DNA of 64,000 bases from Flavobacteriaceae bacterium (lineage in GTDB: Bacteria; Bacteroidota; Bacteroidia; Flavobacteriales; Flavobacteriaceae), in the NCBI GenBank assembly GCA_021647985.1, contig JAKITQ010000002.1, forward strand, positions 62,001 to 126,000, written 5' to 3'. Of the stretch, positions 1 to 8,431 are shown piece by piece. A program made the translations under genes and the position numbers. Each line of letters begins with the position of its first letter. Position 1 is the first letter of the stretch. The notes below the pieces were generated by a model. It searched no databases and was not told where the DNA came from. It saw only the letters and a program-made list of their open reading frames with translations.

Positions 1-1
1 A

Positions 2-1231
<1,230 letters not shown>

Positions 1232-1235
1232 AAAT

Positions 1236-1931
1236 ATGGATCTTAAAAAATCTACTAATAAGAAAATATCAAAAATACTGTTACTACTTTTTTTTATAGT
1301 TTCTATTTTAGATATAATAGGAGTTGCCTATTCTATTTCAATTATACAAACCATATTTAAGCCAATGATAATGTTATCATTAACGGCATTATATTATTTT
1401 ACTGTTACAAAGAAAAATAATTGGTATTTATTGGCTTTGGCATTTTCATTTTTAGGGGATGTTTTTTTATTGGATAAATACAATCTTTTTATATTTGGAA
1501 TTGCTTCTTTTTTAATTACACAAGTCCTTTTTATTATCATCATTGTAAAACAAATGAAAAAGCCTACAAATTTTCAAAAATATTTATATGCTTTTTTATA
1601 TGCCAATTACGTTGTGTATTTGATTGCTTTGCTAAAACCTAATTTAGGAGCATTGCTTTATCCCGTAGTTATTTATGGTATTACCATAGCAATTTTCGCC
1701 TTGGTCGCAACTTTAAACTATGTTACTAAAAGAAGCAAAACATCTCTTATTTTAATGGTTGGAGCTATATTATTTGTTGCCTCAGATAGTTTAATCGCTT
1801 TGCATAAATTTCATGAAGCCCAAAATATTTATCCTGTTGCCATAATGACCACCTATGTTTTGGCCCAATATTTAATTTATAGGTTTATGGTGGAGGGGAA
1901 TGAAGTTGAAGGTAGAAAAGTAGAAAGTTGA
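1236..1931 (+). CDS. Lysoplasmalogenase family membrane protein (YhhN/TMEM86)
   Basis: Predicted integral membrane protein of 231 aa with about eight hydrophobic helices. The family signatures are KPMIMLSL near residue 42 and LALAFSFLGDVFLL near residue 70; Asp residues in this motif are characteristic of YhhN/TMEM86 lysoplasmalogenases, which hydrolyse the vinyl-ether bond of lysoplasmalogens. The gene starts 4 bp after ligA and is probably co-transcribed. The last ~12 codons (reading EGNEVEGRKVES) are hydrophilic and run into a purine-rich simple repeat, so this tail looks added by repeat expansion. Substrate is inferred from family only. Confidence 0.85.
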   Translation: MDLKKSTNKKISKILLLLFFIVSILDIIGVAYSISIIQTIFKPMIMLSLTALYYFTVTKKNNWYLLALAFSFLGDVFLLDKYNLFIFGIASFLITQVLFIIIIVKQMKKPTNFQKYLYAFLYANYVVYLIALLKPNLGALLYPVVIYGITIAIFALVATLNYVTKRSKTSLILMVGAILFVASDSLIALHKFHEAQNIYPVAIMTTYVLAQYLIYRFMVEGNEVEGRKVES

Positions 1932-1988
1932 AAAGTTAAAAGGTAAAAGGTAAAAAGTAGAAAGTAGTAGGTAGAAAGAAGTAAGTAG
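1905..1988. repeat. Purine-rich simple repeat, variants of GTAGAAA / GGTAAAA
   Basis: About 80 bases made of imperfect 6-8-mers such as GGTAGAAAA, GTAGAAAGT and AGGTAAAA. It begins inside the last codons of the lysoplasmalogenase gene and continues past its stop. This is what strand-slippage expansion would produce. No function is apparent. Confidence 0.7.
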
Positions 1989-2010
1989 TATGATAATTCG
2001 TTAAATTTAA

Positions 2011-2078
2011 TACCAAATACCAAATACCAAATACGTCTTCACGAGCAGCGAAGTATGAGCAGCGTGGTGATCTATATG
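2011..2078. repeat. TACCAAA tandem repeat followed by a REP-like hairpin sequence
   Basis: Three exact copies of the 7-mer TACCAAA (2011-2031) plus a partial fourth. Next comes a more GC-rich stretch holding GAGCAGCG twice (about 2042 and 2057), flanked by TCAC (about 2040) and GTGA (about 2069), which could pair. It resembles the short palindromic intergenic repeats that litter Bacteroidota genomes. It sits between convergent genes and could fold as a weak terminator. Confidence 0.5.
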
Positions 2079-2098
2079 AATTGAATCCAGATAGTTTA

Positions 2099-2422
2099 TT
2101 ACTTAAACATATCCAACCCAGGAATATCTGGCATGCCATCTTTAGCGGCTGCAGCTAGTTCAGCTTCGTTTATGACATTGGCTTTTTTTATAGCATTATT
2201 TAAAGCGATGATCAAATAATCTTCTAAGGCTTCTTTATCTTCTAGGAGCTTATCGTCAATAGCAATGTTTTTTACTTCACGATTTGCTGTTACTGTTGCA
2301 ACTACTGCACCGTTACCTGAATCACCATCTACCATTATGGTATTTAAACGAATTTTTGTTTCTTCAATTTTTGCTTGCGCTTCTTTAAGCTTTGCCATCA
2401 TTCCTTGCATGTCTCCAAACAT
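2099..2422 (-). CDS. ybaB: YbaB/EbfC family nucleoid-associated protein
   Basis: Small DNA-binding protein of 107 aa, the normal family length; YbaB/EbfC proteins are dimeric nucleoid-associated proteins. Visible family features are the N-terminal [16 protein letters not shown] helix, the central segment [20 protein letters not shown] and the C-terminal [11 protein letters not shown] helix. Other bacteria often pair it with dnaX-recR, which are not seen here. It converges on the lysoplasmalogenase gene and diverges from oligopeptidase B. A promoter-like sequence lies just upstream. Confidence 0.95.
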   Translation of the reverse strand: MFGDMQGMMAKLKEAQAKIEETKIRLNTIMVDGDSGNGAVVATVTANREVKNIAIDDKLLEDKEALEDYLIIALNNAIKKANVINEAELAAAAKDGMPDIPGLDMFK

Positions 2423-2426
2423 AATT

Positions 2427-2458
2427 CAAAATTTAAATATTAAGATGTAAATTGTCAA
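2427..2458 (-). promoter_or_regulatory. Candidate Bacteroidota promoter for ybaB
   Basis: Read on the minus strand: TTG (2458-2456), 20 bases, then TAAATTTTG (2435-2427), one base longer than the TAnnTTTG consensus. The ybaB ATG (2422) would be only a few bases from the transcript start, so the message would be nearly leaderless. Found by eye. Confidence 0.4.
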
Positions 2459-2514
2459 CCCTTTTAAATAAGTATCACAAATTTACTAAAACCGTAGAAT
2501 TAAAATCTGTAAAA

Positions 2515-2580
2515 ATGAAGAAATTAAATTTAATTGCAATTGTTTTAACACTTACTTTTGCAGCTTCTTGTAAAAATTAA
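2515..2580 (+). pseudogene. Detached lipoprotein signal peptide, in frame with oligopeptidase B and cut off by TAA
   Basis: A 21-codon ORF starting at ATG 2515 encodes a textbook lipoprotein leader: Lys-Lys N terminus, a hydrophobic core, and a lipobox AASC followed by KN, then TAA at 2578-2580. The next codon is AAA and then ATG 2584, the oligopeptidase B start, all in one frame (69 bases apart). Flavobacterial homologues of this protease commonly carry such a leader. The simplest reading is a single nonsense substitution (for example GAA or AAA to TAA) that removed the membrane anchor, or a sequencing error. Confidence 0.75.
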
Positions 2581-2583
2581 AAA

Positions 2584-4650
2584 ATGATCAAAAAAGAAAT
2601 AGTGCAAAAACCTATTGCTGAAAAAATTCCCAAAGAATTAATTTTACACAATGATATACGAGTAGATAATTATTATTGGTTGAATCAAAAGGAAAACCCT
2701 AAAGTGATTGATTATTTGAATGCTGAGAATAATTACTACAATATTTTAACTGCCCATACCAAAAAATTTCAAGAAGATCTTTTCAAAGAAATGAAAGGTA
2801 GAATTAAAGAAGATGATACATCGGTGCCTTATAAAAAAAATGGCTATTATTATATAACTAGATACGAAATAGGGAAACAATACCCCATATATACTCGTAA
2901 AAAAGGATCTTTAAAAGGCGAGGAGGAGATCATATTTGATGTGAATATAATGGCAGAAGAGCATGAGTATTACGCCATGGTTGGACTTAATATTAGTGAA
3001 AATAATAATCTAGCAGCCTTTGCAGTAGATACTATAAGTAGAAGGCAATACGATTTGCAATTTAAAAACTTAAAAACGGGTAAAATTTACCCCGAAGTAA
3101 TAAAAAACACCACTGGGGGTACAGCTTGGGCTAGTGATAACAAAACTGTTTTTTATACAAAAAAAGATCCAGAAACTTTACGAAGCGATAAAATTTACAG
3201 ACATGTGTTGGGTACCAATGTATCGGAAGATGTTTTAGTGTTTGAAGAAAAGGATGATACCTTTGGAACCTTTGTTTATAAAACAAAATCAGATGCATAT
3301 ATTATTATTGGTTCTTATAATACAGTTTCAGCGGAATATCAATTTATAAATGCGAATCAACCCAATGATACATTTAAAATAATTCAAAAACGAGAGCGAG
3401 ATTTAGAATACAGTATTGCTCATTATCAAGATTCTTTTTACATTTTAACCAACAAAGATGGCGCATTGAATTTTAAATTGATGAAAACAATGGTGGATAA
3501 AACCGAAAAAGAAAATTGGATAGATGTTATTCCGCATAGAGAAGATACCCTTTTAGAAGATATTTCTATTTTTAAAGATTATTTGGTATTGGAAGAAAGG
3601 AACAATGGCTTGAATAAAATTAGAATAAAAAAATGGGATGGTAGTGTAGATTATTATTTGCCTTTTGATGAAGAAACTTATTCGGCATCTGTATATAATA
3701 ATCCTGAATTTGACACCAATGAAATTAGATATAATTACAGTTCATACACCACGCCAAGTTCTGTTATTGATTTTAATATGGATGATAAATCTAAAGAAAT
3801 TCTAAAAGAACAGGAAGTTTTAGGAGGTAATTTTGATAAAACCAATTATAAAAGCGAGCGCATTTGGGCTTCTGCCAGAGATGGTAAAAAAGTTGCCATT
3901 TCTTTGGTTTATCATAAAGATACTAAAATTGGAAAAAATACACCTTTGTTATTATATGCTTATGGTTCGTATGGACATACCATTGAAGATAGATTTAGTT
4001 CAGTTAGATTAAGTTTGTTAGATAGAGGATTTGTTTTTGCAACAGCGCATATCCGCGGAAGCGAGTACTTAGGTAGAAAGTGGTATGATGATGGTAAAAT
4101 GTTTAATAAGCAGAATACTTTTAATGATTTTGTTGATGTTGCAAAATATTTGATCGATAAAAGTTATACTTCAGCCCAACACTTATATGCTGAAGGCGGT
4201 TCAGCTGGAGGTTTGTTAATGGGAGTAATAGTAAATATGAATTCTGAATTATTTAATGGTATAATTGCAGCTGTTCCTTTTGTTGATGTGGTTACCACGA
4301 TGCTTGATGAAAGTATACCTTTAACTACAGGTGAGTTTGATGAATGGGGTAATCCTAAAAATAAAGATTCGTATACTTATATGAAATCTTATTCACCATA
4401 TGATAACGTAACCAAAAAAGCTTACCCAAACATGTTGGTAACAACAGGTTTACATGATTCACAGGTACAATATTTTGAGCCTGCAAAATGGGTGGCTAAA
4501 TTAAGGGAACTTAAAACAGATAAAAATCAATTGTATTTATATACTAATATGGAAACAGGCCATGGTGGTGCCTCGGGTAGATTTGATGCTTTAAAAGAAG
4601 TTGCCCGAGACTATGTTTTTCTATTTGATTTAGAAGGAATTGCAAATTAA
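2584..4650 (+). CDS. ptrB: Oligopeptidase B (S9A prolyl oligopeptidase family)
   Basis: Serine peptidase that cleaves short peptides after basic residues. It has 688 aa, with an N-terminal seven-bladed propeller (about 75-400) and a C-terminal alpha/beta-hydrolase domain. The catalytic triad is visible: Ser540 in GGSAGGLLMG, Asp625 in GLHDSQV, His660 in ETGHGGASGR. The N-terminal PIAEKIPKE...DNYYWLNQKENP pattern is typical of flavobacterial OpB. As encoded from ATG 2584 the protein has no export signal and would be cytoplasmic. A lipoprotein leader ORF sits directly upstream in the same frame behind a stop codon, so the ancestral form was probably an envelope lipoprotein. Confidence 0.93.
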   Translation: MIKKEIVQKPIAEKIPKELILHNDIRVDNYYWLNQKENPKVIDYLNAENNYYNILTAHTKKFQEDLFKEMKGRIKEDDTSVPYKKNGYYYITRYEIGKQYPIYTRKKGSLKGEEEIIFDVNIMAEEHEYYAMVGLNISENNNLAAFAVDTISRRQYDLQFKNLKTGKIYPEVIKNTTGGTAWASDNKTVFYTKKDPETLRSDKIYRHVLGTNVSEDVLVFEEKDDTFGTFVYKTKSDAYIIIGSYNTVSAEYQFINANQPNDTFKIIQKRERDLEYSIAHYQDSFYILTNKDGALNFKLMKTMVDKTEKENWIDVIPHREDTLLEDISIFKDYLVLEERNNGLNKIRIKKWDGSVDYYLPFDEETYSASVYNNPEFDTNEIRYNYSSYTTPSSVIDFNMDDKSKEILKEQEVLGGNFDKTNYKSERIWASARDGKKVAISLVYHKDTKIGKNTPLLLYAYGSYGHTIEDRFSSVRLSLLDRGFVFATAHIRGSEYLGRKWYDDGKMFNKQNTFNDFVDVAKYLIDKSYTSAQHLYAEGGSAGGLLMGVIVNMNSELFNGIIAAVPFVDVVTTMLDESIPLTTGEFDEWGNPKNKDSYTYMKSYSPYDNVTKKAYPNMLVTTGLHDSQVQYFEPAKWVAKLRELKTDKNQLYLYTNMETGHGGASGRFDALKEVARDYVFLFDLEGIAN

Positions 4651-4733
4651 AATATTTTTTTGTAATATTGTGACTCATGTTACCAAACATAATATAAGTG
4701 TATTTATTAAAGCTGTTGTATTAAAAAAATACT

Positions 4734-4741
4734 TAAATTTG
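4734..4741 (+). promoter_or_regulatory. -7 box TAAATTTG upstream of the CBS-like gene
   Basis: An exact match to TAnnTTTG, 33 bases before the ATG at 4774. The nearest TTG (4716-4718) is only 15 bases upstream, closer than usual, so only the -7 element is convincing. Confidence 0.35.
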
Positions 4742-4773
4742 CCCGGTTTTTATAATAAAAGCATATTAATTTT

Positions 4774-5808
4774 ATGAAAAAACATAAAGGGATTACCAAT
4801 AATATATTAGATTTAGTTGGAGAAACACCTCTTATTAGATTAAATAATATAACTAAAGAATTGGATGGTCAATTTTTAGTGAAATATGAAGCTTTTAACC
4901 CGGGTCATTCTATGAAAGATAGAATAGCTATTCATATAATAGAGGAGGCTGAACGTAAAGGGATTTTAAAAAAGGGTAGTACAGTAATTGAAACAACTTC
5001 AGGAAATACAGGGTTTAGTATCGCATTGGTTTGTATATTAAAGGGTTATGATTGTTTGTTGGCTGTAAATTCAAAAGCTTCTACTGGTAAAATAAACATG
5101 CTTAAAGCAATGGGAGCCAAGGTTTTTGTTTGTCCGGCAAATGTGAGTGCAGATGATCCTCGGTCGTATTATGAAGTAGCTAAAAGACTTCATGCAGAAA
5201 CTGCTGATTCGGTTTATATCAATCAGTATTTTAATGAATTAAACTCCGAAGCACATTATTTATCTACAGGTCCTGAAATTTGGGAACAAACCAATGGTAA
5301 AGTAACGCACGTTGTAGCAGCAAGTGGAACTGGAGGAACAATTTCGGGTGTTGGAAAGTATTTGAAAGAAAAGAATAAAGATATTAAGGTTTTAGGTGTT
5401 GACGCATTTGGTTCGATATTGAAAAAATTTCATGAGACAGAAGAATTTGATACCAAAGAAATTTACCCATATAGAATTGAAGGTTTGGGTAAAAATTTAA
5501 TTCCTACAGCTACTAATTTTAGTGTTATAGATGTTTTTGAAAAAGTATCGGATGAAGATGCTGCACATAAGGCACGTGAATTGGCTGTAAGCGAAGGACT
5601 TTTTACAGGTTATACAAGTGGGGCAGTAGTACAGGCAACAAAACAATATGCCGATAAAGGATTTTTTGATAAGGACAGTGTTGTTGTGATGATATTACCA
5701 GATCATGGATCTCGTTATATGGAGAAAATATATAGTGATGACTGGATGCGAGAGCAAGGATTTTTTGATACACAAAAACATGCTAAAGGTGAAGTTGAGT
5801 ATGTATAA
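4774..5808 (+). CDS. PLP-dependent beta-replacement enzyme, CBS/cysteine-synthase-like; candidate cysteate synthase
   Basis: Fold-type II PLP enzyme of 344 aa. PLP lysine is K48 in NPGHSMKDR, the substrate loop is TTSGNTG (residues 74-80) and the phosphate loop is SGTGGTISG. The overall pattern follows the catalytic core of cystathionine beta-synthase more closely than CysK, but there are no C-terminal CBS domains. The usual NPGGSVKDR motif has His in place of the second Gly. The next gene in the same direction is an alpha-oxoamine synthase. In sulfonolipid-making Bacteroidota a PLP enzyme makes cysteate and an oxoamine synthase joins it to fatty acyl-CoA, so a cysteate synthase role is a reasonable inference. 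Plain cysteine or cystathionine synthesis is the alternative. Confidence 0.85.
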   Translation: MKKHKGITNNILDLVGETPLIRLNNITKELDGQFLVKYEAFNPGHSMKDRIAIHIIEEAERKGILKKGSTVIETTSGNTGFSIALVCILKGYDCLLAVNSKASTGKINMLKAMGAKVFVCPANVSADDPRSYYEVAKRLHAETADSVYINQYFNELNSEAHYLSTGPEIWEQTNGKVTHVVAASGTGGTISGVGKYLKEKNKDIKVLGVDAFGSILKKFHETEEFDTKEIYPYRIEGLGKNLIPTATNFSVIDVFEKVSDEDAAHKARELAVSEGLFTGYTSGAVVQATKQYADKGFFDKDSVVVMILPDHGSRYMEKIYSDDWMREQGFFDTQKHAKGEVEYV

Positions 5809-5833
5809 AACAAAATATTTTTTATAAATAATT

Positions 5834-5864
5834 AAGGTTGCGGTTTGAATGCAGCCTTTTTTTT
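5834..5864 (+). terminator. Rho-independent terminator after the CBS-like gene
   Basis: Stem AAGGTTGC / GCAGCCTT (8 bp with one G-T pair), a 9-base loop, then an uninterrupted run of T. It separates the CBS-like gene from the oxoamine synthase, which has its own promoter. Confidence 0.8.
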
Positions 5865-5898
5865 ATAGGAATTTTGTTGAAATCTAATTACTGAGTTT

Positions 5899-5929
5899 TT
5901 GAATGCCAATGTAAAAATGTATATTTTTG
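5899..5929 (+). promoter_or_regulatory. Bacteroidota promoter for the alpha-oxoamine synthase gene
   Basis: TTG at 5899-5901, a 20-base spacer, and TATTTTTG at 5922-5929, matching the TTG-N19/21-TAnnTTTG consensus exactly. The transcript would start near 5935 and leave a leader of about 50 bases. In that leader GTTTTAT and ATAAAAC (about 5954 and 5971) can pair. Confidence 0.6.
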
Positions 5930-5986
5930 TAAATAATTTTTATTAAAGAAGGGGTTTTATGCTTTTCTTTATAAAACAATATATGT

Positions 5987-7231
5987 ATGAAAGATTTATT
6001 TGAAAGGATAATTAAAGATAAAGGGCCTTTAGGCAAATGGGCTGAACAGGCAGAAGGGTATTACGTTTTTCCTAAGTTAGAAGGTGAAATTTCTAATCAT
6101 ATGAAATTTAATGGCAAAGAGGTTATTACTTGGAGTATTAATGATTATTTGGGATTAGCAAATCATCCTGAGGTTATAAAAGTAGATGCTGCAGCTGCAG
6201 CTGAACATGGTATGGCTTACCCTATGGGAGCAAGGATGATGAGTGGGCATACTGAATTTCATGAACAATTAGAGAGAGAATGTGCAAGTTTTGTAAATAA
6301 AGAAACAGCTTATTTGGTGAACTTTGGGTATCAAGGTATGGTATCTGCTATTGACGCGTTAGTCACTAAAAATGATGTTATAGTTTATGATATGGATTCA
6401 CATGCCTGTATTATTGATGGTGTTAGATTACACCAGGGTAAAAGATTTACCTATAGGCATAATGATATGGAAAGTTTTGAAAAAAACTTAAAAAGAGCCA
6501 AAAAAATTGCCGAAGAAACTCATGGAGGTATTCTTGTGGTAAGTGAGGGTGTATTTGGTATGCGTGGTGAACAAGGTAAATTAAAAGAAATTATTGCTTT
6601 TAAAGAAGAATATAATTTTAGAATATTGGTTGATGACGCACATGGTTTTGGAACTTTAGGTAAAACTGGGGCAGGTGCAGGTGAAGAACAAGGAGTTCAG
6701 GATGATATTGATGTTTATTTTGCAACTTTTGCTAAATCCATGGCGGGTTTTGGAGCATTTTTTGCAGGAAATAAAGATGTAATTAAATATTTACAATATA
6801 ATATGCGCTCGCAAATGTTTGCGAAATCCTTACCAATGGCGATGGTTAAAGGGGCTTTGAAAAGATTGGATATGATTAGAACCATGCCCGAACTTCGAGG
6901 TAAATTATGGGAAAACGTATATGCATTACAAGCAGGTTTAAAAGAGAAAGGATTTAATATTGGTAAAACAAATACTTGTGTAACGCCTGTGTTTTTAGAA
7001 GGCGATATACCTGAAGCTATGGCAATGGTTCATGATTTGAGAGAGAATCATGGAATATTTTGCTCGATAGTAGTTTACCCAGTAATTCCTAAAGGATTAA
7101 TACTGCTTAGATTAATACCGACAGCTGCACATAATTTGAATGATGTAAAAGAAACTATTATTGCATTTTCTTCAATTAGAGAAAAATTAGAAAAAGGAAT
7201 TTACAAAAGAATAGCGGCTTCATTAATGTAA
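5987..7231 (+). CDS. Alpha-oxoamine synthase; candidate cysteate fatty-acyltransferase (capnine synthesis)
   Basis: Fold-type I PLP enzyme of 414 aa in the family of serine palmitoyltransferase, KBL and BioF, which condense an amino acid with acyl-CoA and lose CO2. The PLP lysine is K250 in FATFAKSMAG; the cofactor Asp/His are in LVDDAHGFGTLG (residues 215-224); the substrate loop is around DSHACIIDG (137-145). Its N-terminal part (GPLGKWAEQAEGYYVFPKLE) differs from the Bacteroides-type serine palmitoyltransferase I remember and resembles the flavobacterial enzyme shown to join cysteate to fatty acyl-CoA for capnine synthesis and gliding in Flavobacterium johnsoniae. The preceding CBS-like gene supports that. 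Serine palmitoyltransferase or KBL activity cannot be excluded. Confidence 0.88.
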   Translation: MKDLFERIIKDKGPLGKWAEQAEGYYVFPKLEGEISNHMKFNGKEVITWSINDYLGLANHPEVIKVDAAAAAEHGMAYPMGARMMSGHTEFHEQLERECASFVNKETAYLVNFGYQGMVSAIDALVTKNDVIVYDMDSHACIIDGVRLHQGKRFTYRHNDMESFEKNLKRAKKIAEETHGGILVVSEGVFGMRGEQGKLKEIIAFKEEYNFRILVDDAHGFGTLGKTGAGAGEEQGVQDDIDVYFATFAKSMAGFGAFFAGNKDVIKYLQYNMRSQMFAKSLPMAMVKGALKRLDMIRTMPELRGKLWENVYALQAGLKEKGFNIGKTNTCVTPVFLEGDIPEAMAMVHDLRENHGIFCSIVVYPVIPKGLILLRLIPTAAHNLNDVKETIIAFSSIREKLEKGIYKRIAASLM

Positions 7232-7242
7232 ACCGTAAACTT

Positions 7243-7290
7243 TTAAAACTAAAAAAATCGCTATTTTCTTAGCGATTTTTTTAGTTTTAA
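7243..7290. terminator. Bidirectional terminator, perfect 20-bp stem
   Basis: The stem is 7243-7262 paired with 7271-7290, with no mismatch and an 8-base loop (ATTTTCTT). The A/T runs within the stem give a U tract in both directions. It serves both the oxoamine synthase gene (plus) and tsaD (minus) and includes the tsaD stop codon (7287-7289). Confidence 0.9.
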
Positions 7291-8318
7291 GAGTTGATAT
7301 CTAATCGAGGGCTCGCCAAAATATTTTCTGTATCGAAATCCTTATTTAAATATTTATAATACCCTACAATGCCTATCATAGCAGCATTGTCAGTGGTGTA
7401 TTCAAATTTCGGAATAAAAGTTTTCCAATCTAAAGATTCCCCAAGCTCTTTTAAGGTACTTCTTATTTCTGAATTTGCCGAAACACCTCCTGCTATCGCA
7501 ACATTTTTAATACCAGTAATTTTACTTGCTAATTTTATTTTTTTCATTAAAATATTTACAATAGTATGCTGTATAGAAGCACAAATATCGTTTAAATTAT
7601 CTGAAATAAAATTCTCATCTTTTTTATGTTCTCTTTGTAAGAAGTATAGAATAGCTGTTTTTAAACCACTAAAGCTAAAATCTAAAATATTGGAAGTTTT
7701 TGGTTCTGTAAAAGTATAAGCTAATTTGTTGCCTAATTTTGCGTATTTATCAATTAATGGTCCTCCTGGGTAGGGAAGACCAAGTAATTTTGCCGATTTA
7801 TCAAAAGCTTCCCCAACTGCATCATCAATGGTTTCTCCTAATATTTCAAAAGTATTGTAATTTTTTATTTTTAAAATTTGGGTGTGGCCACCGCTGATGG
7901 TGAGGCATAAAAATGGAAATTCAGGTATAGTTAAGTCTATTTCCTTAATAAAGTGAGCTAAAACATGTGCTTGCATATGATTTACTGAAATCAAAGGTAT
8001 ATTCAAGGCGAGAGAAAGAGATTTCGCAAAAGAAGTGCCTACCAATAAAGACCCCATTAATCCTGGGCCTCGTGTAAAAGCAATGGTATTTATATCTTTT
8101 TTGTCAATTCCTGCCAACTCAATGGCTTGTTGTACAACAGGTATAATATTTTTTTGGTGGGCTCTTGAAGCCAATTCAGGAACAACACCACCATATGCGG
8201 CATGAATTTTTTGGTTGGCAACAACGTTTGATAAGACCTTATCATTTTGTAATATTGCAGCACTTGTATCATCACAAGATGATTCAATAGATAGAATATA
8301 AATAGATTTTTTTTGCAT
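7287..8318 (-). CDS. tsaD: tRNA N6-adenosine threonylcarbamoyltransferase TsaD
   Basis: Transfers threonylcarbamoyl to A37 of ANN-decoding tRNAs, working with TsaB, TsaE and TsaC. It has 343 aa, the normal length, in the ASKHA ATPase fold. Visible motifs: N-terminal IESSCDDTSAAI, metal-binding NHMQAHVLAH, FTRGPGLMGSLLVG, TISGGHTQI, and the C-terminal VAIAGGVSANSEIR and TDNAAMIG. It is divergent from the TamB-like gene, about 60 bp of AT-rich spacer away. Confidence 0.98.
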   Translation of the reverse strand: MQKKSIYILSIESSCDDTSAAILQNDKVLSNVVANQKIHAAYGGVVPELASRAHQKNIIPVVQQAIELAGIDKKDINTIAFTRGPGLMGSLLVGTSFAKSLSLALNIPLISVNHMQAHVLAHFIKEIDLTIPEFPFLCLTISGGHTQILKIKNYNTFEILGETIDDAVGEAFDKSAKLLGLPYPGGPLIDKYAKLGNKLAYTFTEPKTSNILDFSFSGLKTAILYFLQREHKKDENFISDNLNDICASIQHTIVNILMKKIKLASKITGIKNVAIAGGVSANSEIRSTLKELGESLDWKTFIPKFEYTTDNAAMIGIVGYYKYLNKDFDTENILASPRLDINS

Positions 8319-8431
8319 CGTTAAATTTTAGGTACAAAAATTGTACATTTACTTTTGGACTTGCAAATTTAGAAATAATAATTATCAACCGACTTAAAAA
8401 AATAGCAATAAGGTTTTTCTTAATAATCATT

